From the NCBI RefSeq assembly GCF_017794965.1, contig NZ_CP051240.1, forward strand, positions 310,001 to 374,000: DNA of 64,000 bases. Reading direction: 5' to 3'. The number at the start of each line of letters is the position of its first letter. Within the stretch, counting starts at the first letter, position 1. Positions 60,178-64,000 of this stretch are shown piece after piece. The translations under genes were made by a program, and so were the position numbers. Below the pieces are notes generated by a model, which was not told the DNA's origin, searched no databases, and was given only the letters and a program-made list of their open reading frames with translations. This DNA comes from Alcanivorax sp. (GTDB lineage Bacteria > Pseudomonadota > Gammaproteobacteria > Pseudomonadales > Alcanivoracaceae).

Positions 60178-61677
60178 ATGACCGCACTGCCAACCGCGCT
60201 TTATACCGCAGCACAGACCCGGGAGCTGGACCGGCTGGCGATCGCTGCAGGTACCCCCGGTGCCGAGCTGATGCTCCGTGCCGGGCAGGCGGCGTTCAAC
60301 GCCCTGTGTGAACGCTGGCCGGAAGCCCGTCGCATCGCGGTGTTATGTGGTGGTGGCAATAATGGTGGCGACGGGTATGTGGTGGCGGCACTGGCCCACG
60401 AGGCAGGTTTGCAGCCCAGCATCCATTTTATCAAGACGCCGGATTCCCTGAGCGGTGATGCCCTGACCATGGCACAGCGCTGCCAGGCCTTGCAGATACC
60501 CATGCAACCGCTGTCGGTGACGGCCATGCCAGCCGGGGCCGACGTGCTGGTGGACGGCCTGTTTGGTACCGGCCTGGCGGGGCCGTTGCGAGAAGACGTA
60601 AGCCGCCTGATCGCGGCACTGGATGATTTGCCTGTGCCGCGACTGGCGCTGGATATCCCTTCCGGGCTCAGCGCCGATACCGGCATGCCTCTGGGGGCGG
60701 TGTTGCGGGCAGATATCACCTGTACTTTTATCGGCCTCAAGCGCGGCCTGCTCACCGCTCAGGGACCGGTGCACACGGGGATATTGTGCTTCTTCGACCT
60801 GCAGGTGCCCCGTGATGTGTATCAGCAGGTGCCGGCGGACGTGAGCGTGCCGACACCGGACAGGCTGTTGGAGGTGTTGTCGCCGCGAGATCTGGATGGC
60901 CATAAAGGTCGCTATGGGCATGTGCTGGTGATCGGCGGTGATCATGGCTTTCCCGGGGCGCCGATCATGTCGGCCCAGGCGGCGGCACGCTGTGGCGCCG
61001 GCAAGGTCAGCCTGATCACCCGGCCCGAACACGTGCCGGTGATGATTGCGCGACAGCCGGAAGTGATGGCTCGTGGTGTGGACCGGCCTGCCGAGGCCGT
61101 GTCATTGATCGAGGCCGCCTCGGTGATCGCCATTGGGCCGGGGCTGGCCCGGCAGGATTGGGGGCGTGGGCTGCTGGAGCTGGCCCTGGACAGTGGCAAG
61201 CCGATGGTGGTGGATGCCGACGCGCTGAACCTGTTGGCAGAGAGTCAGGATGTGGGGGAGGCGGACTGGGTACTGACGCCGCACCCTGGCGAAGCGGCGA
61301 GATTGCTGAACGCGAACCAGGGTGAAGTCCAGCGGGACCGCTTTGCCGCCCTGGAAAGTCTCCATGCCCGGTTTGGTGGCACCGTGCTGCTGAAGGGCCT
61401 GGGGACGCTGGTTCAGGGCAGTGAGGGCCGCGCCCTGATCCGCGAGGGAAATCCGGGGATGGCCAGCGGCGGCATGGGCGATGTGCTCACCGGGGTGATC
61501 GCCGCTCTGCGCGCGCAGGGCTTGAGCGGTTATGATGCGGCACGCTTTGCTGCCATGGTGCATGCCCGTGCGGCGGATGCCTGCGCCCGTGACAAGGGCG
61601 AACGCGGCCTGCTGGCCACGGATTTACTGGATGTCCTCAGAGAGAATTTGAATGAGTATTGTCCCTGTGACGGTTGA
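60178..61677 (+). CDS. nnr: Bifunctional NAD(P)H-hydrate epimerase/dehydratase
   Basis: The enzyme repairs damaged NAD(P)H hydrates. The 499-aa protein joins an N-terminal epimerase domain (GGGNNGGDGYVVAALA near 59-75; DGLFGTGL) and a C-terminal ADP-dependent dehydratase (ribokinase-like; GPGLARQDWG, ADALNLLA, LKGLGTLV, NPGMASGGMGDVLTG). Residues of both active sites are intact. It overlaps tsaE by 26 nt. Confidence 0.95.
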   Translation: MTALPTALYTAAQTRELDRLAIAAGTPGAELMLRAGQAAFNALCERWPEARRIAVLCGGGNNGGDGYVVAALAHEAGLQPSIHFIKTPDSLSGDALTMAQRCQALQIPMQPLSVTAMPAGADVLVDGLFGTGLAGPLREDVSRLIAALDDLPVPRLALDIPSGLSADTGMPLGAVLRADITCTFIGLKRGLLTAQGPVHTGILCFFDLQVPRDVYQQVPADVSVPTPDRLLEVLSPRDLDGHKGRYGHVLVIGGDHGFPGAPIMSAQAAARCGAGKVSLITRPEHVPVMIARQPEVMARGVDRPAEAVSLIEAASVIAIGPGLARQDWGRGLLELALDSGKPMVVDADALNLLAESQDVGEADWVLTPHPGEAARLLNANQGEVQRDRFAALESLHARFGGTVLLKGLGTLVQGSEGRALIREGNPGMASGGMGDVLTGVIAALRAQGLSGYDAARFAAMVHARAADACARDKGERGLLATDLLDVLRENLNEYCPCDG

Positions 61678-62116
61678 ACAGATCGACCTGCCGGATGAAG
61701 CTGCAACCCTGGCGTTGGGGGCACAATTGGCCCGCCGTTTGCTTCAGGAAAAAGGCAACGGCGCCTGTGTCTATCTGGAAGGGGATCTGGGGGCCGGGAA
61801 AACCACGCTGGTTCGCGGTATCCTTCGTGGTATGGGGCATGAGGGCGCAGTGAAAAGCCCCACTTATACCATTGTGGAACCCTACGAGCTGGAAGGCGTC
61901 CATATCTATCACTTCGACCTGTATCGTCTGGCGGATCCGGAAGAACTGGAGCTGATCGGGGTGCGGGATTATTTTTCTTCCGGCGACCTGTGTTTGCTGG
62001 AGTGGCCGGAGCGCGGGGCCGGGGTGGTGCCGGCACCGGATTTGACCATTACACTGGCCGTGGACGGCCATGGACGAAAAGCGACCCTGGAATGGGCCTA
62101 TGACGAAACGCACTGA
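61652..62116 (+). CDS. tsaE: tRNA threonylcarbamoyladenosine biosynthesis protein TsaE
   Basis: TsaE is the small ATPase partner of TsaB/TsaD in t6A modification of tRNA. The 154-aa protein has the P-loop GDLGAGKTTLVRG, a threonine-containing switch (SPTYTIVEPY) and the HFDLYRL Walker-B-like segment, then LLEWPERG. It starts inside nnr and overlaps the amidase start by 17 nt. Confidence 0.95.
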   Translation: MSIVPVTVEQIDLPDEAATLALGAQLARRLLQEKGNGACVYLEGDLGAGKTTLVRGILRGMGHEGAVKSPTYTIVEPYELEGVHIYHFDLYRLADPEELELIGVRDYFSSGDLCLLEWPERGAGVVPAPDLTITLAVDGHGRKATLEWAYDETH

Positions 62117-63482
62117 CAATAAAAAACGTTTCCTTGCCGTGCTGCTGATGGTGGCCGGCTGGCTGACCAGTCCTTCCCTGTTGGCCAAGGAGAGCATTGA
62201 TTCGGTGCGCTTGCACCGGGCGCCGGATCACACGCGGATCGTGTTTGATCTGCCAGCCCCGGTGGATCACAAACTGGACAAGCTGGCCAACCCGGATCGG
62301 GTAGTGCTGGATCTCAAGGACGCCCGGCTGGCGTTTGATATCAATTCGCTGGACTACGCCAGCAGCCCCATCGCCAACATTCGTGTGGGAGAGCATGCCG
62401 ACAAGACCCGGGTGGTGTTCGACATGCGCGAAGGGGTGCGCACTCGCACCAATCTGCTCAAGCCCATCGAGCCCCATGGCTGGCGCCTGGTAGTGGACCT
62501 GTTCGACAAGACCCTGACGGACTCTGCGTCCGGTACCCGTGCTACGGCCGCCACCCCGGCCAGCAAGGCACCGGAAGTGCGCAAGACCACCCGTGACGAG
62601 CAGCGTTTGATGATCGTGGCCATTGATCCCGGGCACGGTGGCGAAGACCCGGGAGCCAGAGGCCCCAGCGGCACCTGGGAGAAAACCGTGGTGCTGCAGA
62701 TTGCCAAGAAGCTGGAGAAATTGATCAACGATCAGGCGGGCATGCGCGCGGTCATGGTCCGCGATGGTGACTACTACGTGCCGCTGGCGGAGCGCCGCAA
62801 GATCGCGCGCCAGCAACACAATGCGGATGTGTTTGTGTCCATTCATGCGGATGCCTTTACCGATGCCCGTGCCCATGGTGCGTCTGTTTTTGCGCTCTCT
62901 AACCGGGGAGCCACCAGTGCCAAGGCGCGCTATCTGGCCAAGATCGCCAACGAATCTGACCGGGTGGCCGGGGTGTACGAAGAGGAAGAAGACGACAGTT
63001 CCCTGCTCAGTGTGCTGGCGGACCTGCAAATGAACGGCTCCATGGCCGGTAGCCTCTATCTGGGCCGGCAGGTGCTGATGGAAATGGGCAAGGTAACCAA
63101 GTTGCATGGCAACCGTGACAAGGTGGAGCAGGCCGGTTTTGCGGTGCTGAAAGAGCCTGAGATGGTGTCCATCCTGGTGGAAACCGGCTTTATCTCCAAC
63201 CCCACCGAGGAGCGCAACCTGCGTTCCTCGGCCCACCAGTCCAAGCTGGCACGATCTATCCTCAACGGCATCGACGATTACTTCCGTTCCCACCCGGCGC
63301 CGAACAGCTGGTATGCCGCCCAGCGCCGTGAGAAGGGCGAGGAGTACCGTATCCAGCCAGGTGATACACTGTCAGAAATAGCTCGTCAGTATAGTGTCAG
63401 CGAGCAGTCCATACGCTCTGCCAATGACATTCGTGGTGATCGCATCATGGTGGGCCAGGTGTTGAAAATTCCCCGTTCCTGA
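62100..63482 (+). CDS. amiC: N-acetylmuramoyl-L-alanine amidase, AMIN-Amidase_3-LysM
   Basis: This exported amidase splits septal peptidoglycan. The 460-aa protein has a signal peptide (about 1-30), an AMIN domain (DSVRLHRAPDHTRIVFDL, septal targeting), an Amidase_3 zinc domain with IDPGHGGEDPGARG, SIHADAF and LVETGFISN, and a C-terminal LysM (YRIQPGDTLSEIARQYSVS). The tsaE-amidase-mutL order is conserved. AmiC rather than AmiB naming is tentative; AmiB proteins also carry LysM. Confidence 0.93.
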   Translation: MTKRTDNKKRFLAVLLMVAGWLTSPSLLAKESIDSVRLHRAPDHTRIVFDLPAPVDHKLDKLANPDRVVLDLKDARLAFDINSLDYASSPIANIRVGEHADKTRVVFDMREGVRTRTNLLKPIEPHGWRLVVDLFDKTLTDSASGTRATAATPASKAPEVRKTTRDEQRLMIVAIDPGHGGEDPGARGPSGTWEKTVVLQIAKKLEKLINDQAGMRAVMVRDGDYYVPLAERRKIARQQHNADVFVSIHADAFTDARAHGASVFALSNRGATSAKARYLAKIANESDRVAGVYEEEEDDSSLLSVLADLQMNGSMAGSLYLGRQVLMEMGKVTKLHGNRDKVEQAGFAVLKEPEMVSILVETGFISNPTEERNLRSSAHQSKLARSILNGIDDYFRSHPAPNSWYAAQRREKGEEYRIQPGDTLSEIARQYSVSEQSIRSANDIRGDRIMVGQVLKIPRS

Positions 63483-63563
63483 GAGCGCCGCTTTCACAAC
63501 CTGCTTCACGCGGGCATGCCCGGTCTGGCTGTCCGCGCTCAATGACGTTATCAAGGATTCATT

Positions 63564-64000
63564 TTGTCCAAGATTCAACTGCTGGATTCCCGTCTTGCCA
63601 ACCAGATCGCCGCCGGTGAGGTGGTGGAGCGTCCGGCTTCCGTCCTCAAGGAACTGCTGGAAAATGCCCTGGATGCCGGTTCCGAATCCATAAACGTGGA
63701 TGTGGAACAGGGGGGCGTGAAGCTGCTGCGGGTGCGTGACAACGGCCATGGTATCGAGCGCGACGACCTGCCGCTGGCACTTTCTCGCCATGCCACCAGC
63801 AAGATTCGCGGGTTGGAGGATCTGGAAGCCATCGGCACCCTGGGGTTTCGCGGTGAAGCGCTGGCCGCCATCAGTTCGGTTTCCCGCCTCACCCTGGCCA
63901 GTAATGTGGAAGGCGAGGCGGAAGGCTGGCAGGTGCAGGTGGAAGGCCGGGACATGGCGCCCTCTGTGACACCGGCAGGGCATCCCCGTGGCACCACCGT
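63564..64000 (+). CDS. mutL: DNA mismatch repair protein MutL, N-terminal fragment
   Basis: The frame is open from a TTG at 63564 (AAGGA 6 nt upstream) to the right edge; about 145 residues are visible. The GHKL ATPase motifs are in order: SKIQLLDSRLANQIAAGEVV, ELLENALDAGS (motif I, Glu and Asn), DNGHGI (motif II), ATSKI, and GFRGEALAAISSV. The remainder lies outside the window. MutL links MutS to the downstream endonuclease steps. Confidence 0.96.
   Translation, partial: MSKIQLLDSRLANQIAAGEVVERPASVLKELLENALDAGSESINVDVEQGGVKLLRVRDNGHGIERDDLPLALSRHATSKIRGLEDLEAIGTLGFRGEALAAISSVSRLTLASNVEGEAEGWQVQVEGRDMAPSVTPAGHPRGTT

Overview
The window is about 64 kb of GC-rich gammaproteobacterial chromosome with tightly packed housekeeping genes. 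Gene order (hisE-tatABC, ubiE-ubiJ-ubiB, hslVU, divergent ponA/pilMNOPQ followed by aroK-aroB-damX-gltBD-hemE, psd next to a rhodanese, orn/rsgA/queG, nnr-tsaE-amidase-mutL) is the Pseudomonas-like arrangement. The proteins suggest an Alcanivorax-type marine relative; this genus call is an inference from gene content, not a tested phylogeny. I see no rRNA, tRNA, CRISPR array, insertion sequence or prophage. A DUF4105-type gene runs off the left edge and mutL runs off the right edge.

Layout. 1-2 kb: DUF4105 C-terminus and a lipoprotein hydrolase. 2.3-14.9 kb, mostly minus strand: tatABC and hisE; ubiquinone genes ubiB, ubiJ and ubiE with an unnamed partner; hslVU behind a sigma-32-type promoter; ftsN, argS, priA. 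15-16.8 kb, plus strand: rpmE and a short malic enzyme. 16.9-35.1 kb: ponA diverges from the type IV pilus assembly operon pilMNOPQ, then shikimate genes aroK and aroB, a DamX-like SPOR protein, glutamate synthase gltBD, and hemE. 35.3-43.1 kb: poorly characterised envelope and lipid genes (pilin-like exported protein, thioesterase, phhB, a lipoprotein, a secreted protein, a desaturase, an acyl-CoA dehydrogenase, a ComB-family phosphatase, an outer-membrane-like protein, comF). 43.1-48.1 kb: biotin operon bioB-F-H-C-D with a candidate BirA operator. 48.3-52.1 kb: two lipoprotein phosphatases translated with overlap. 52.4-64 kb: glycosyltransferase, PhaC-like protein, psd, rhodanese, rsgA, orn, queG, nnr, tsaE, amidase, mutL.

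The most unusual feature is not a gene. At least a dozen intergenic gaps are bordered by short arrays with a strict 7-nt period. The heptamer word differs between gaps (GACGCCT, CACGCAT, CAAGCTA, AGTTGAA, AATGAAT, GCTACGA, GACGTCT and others), but the architecture is constant: one array abuts, or even supplies, the stop codon of the flanking gene, an inverted array sits at the other edge, and a GC hairpin or terminator often lies between them. In one element (47278-47430) the two arms match word for word over four variant heptamers. In another (53597-54145) several words occur in a single arm, which joins the apparent families into one class. A second, distinct class of REP-like inverted pairs also occurs.

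Several genes cooperate: the Tat translocase could export the Tat-type lipoprotein phosphatase encoded here; FtsN, DamX, PBP1a and the amidase act on septal peptidoglycan; the bio genes form one pathway.
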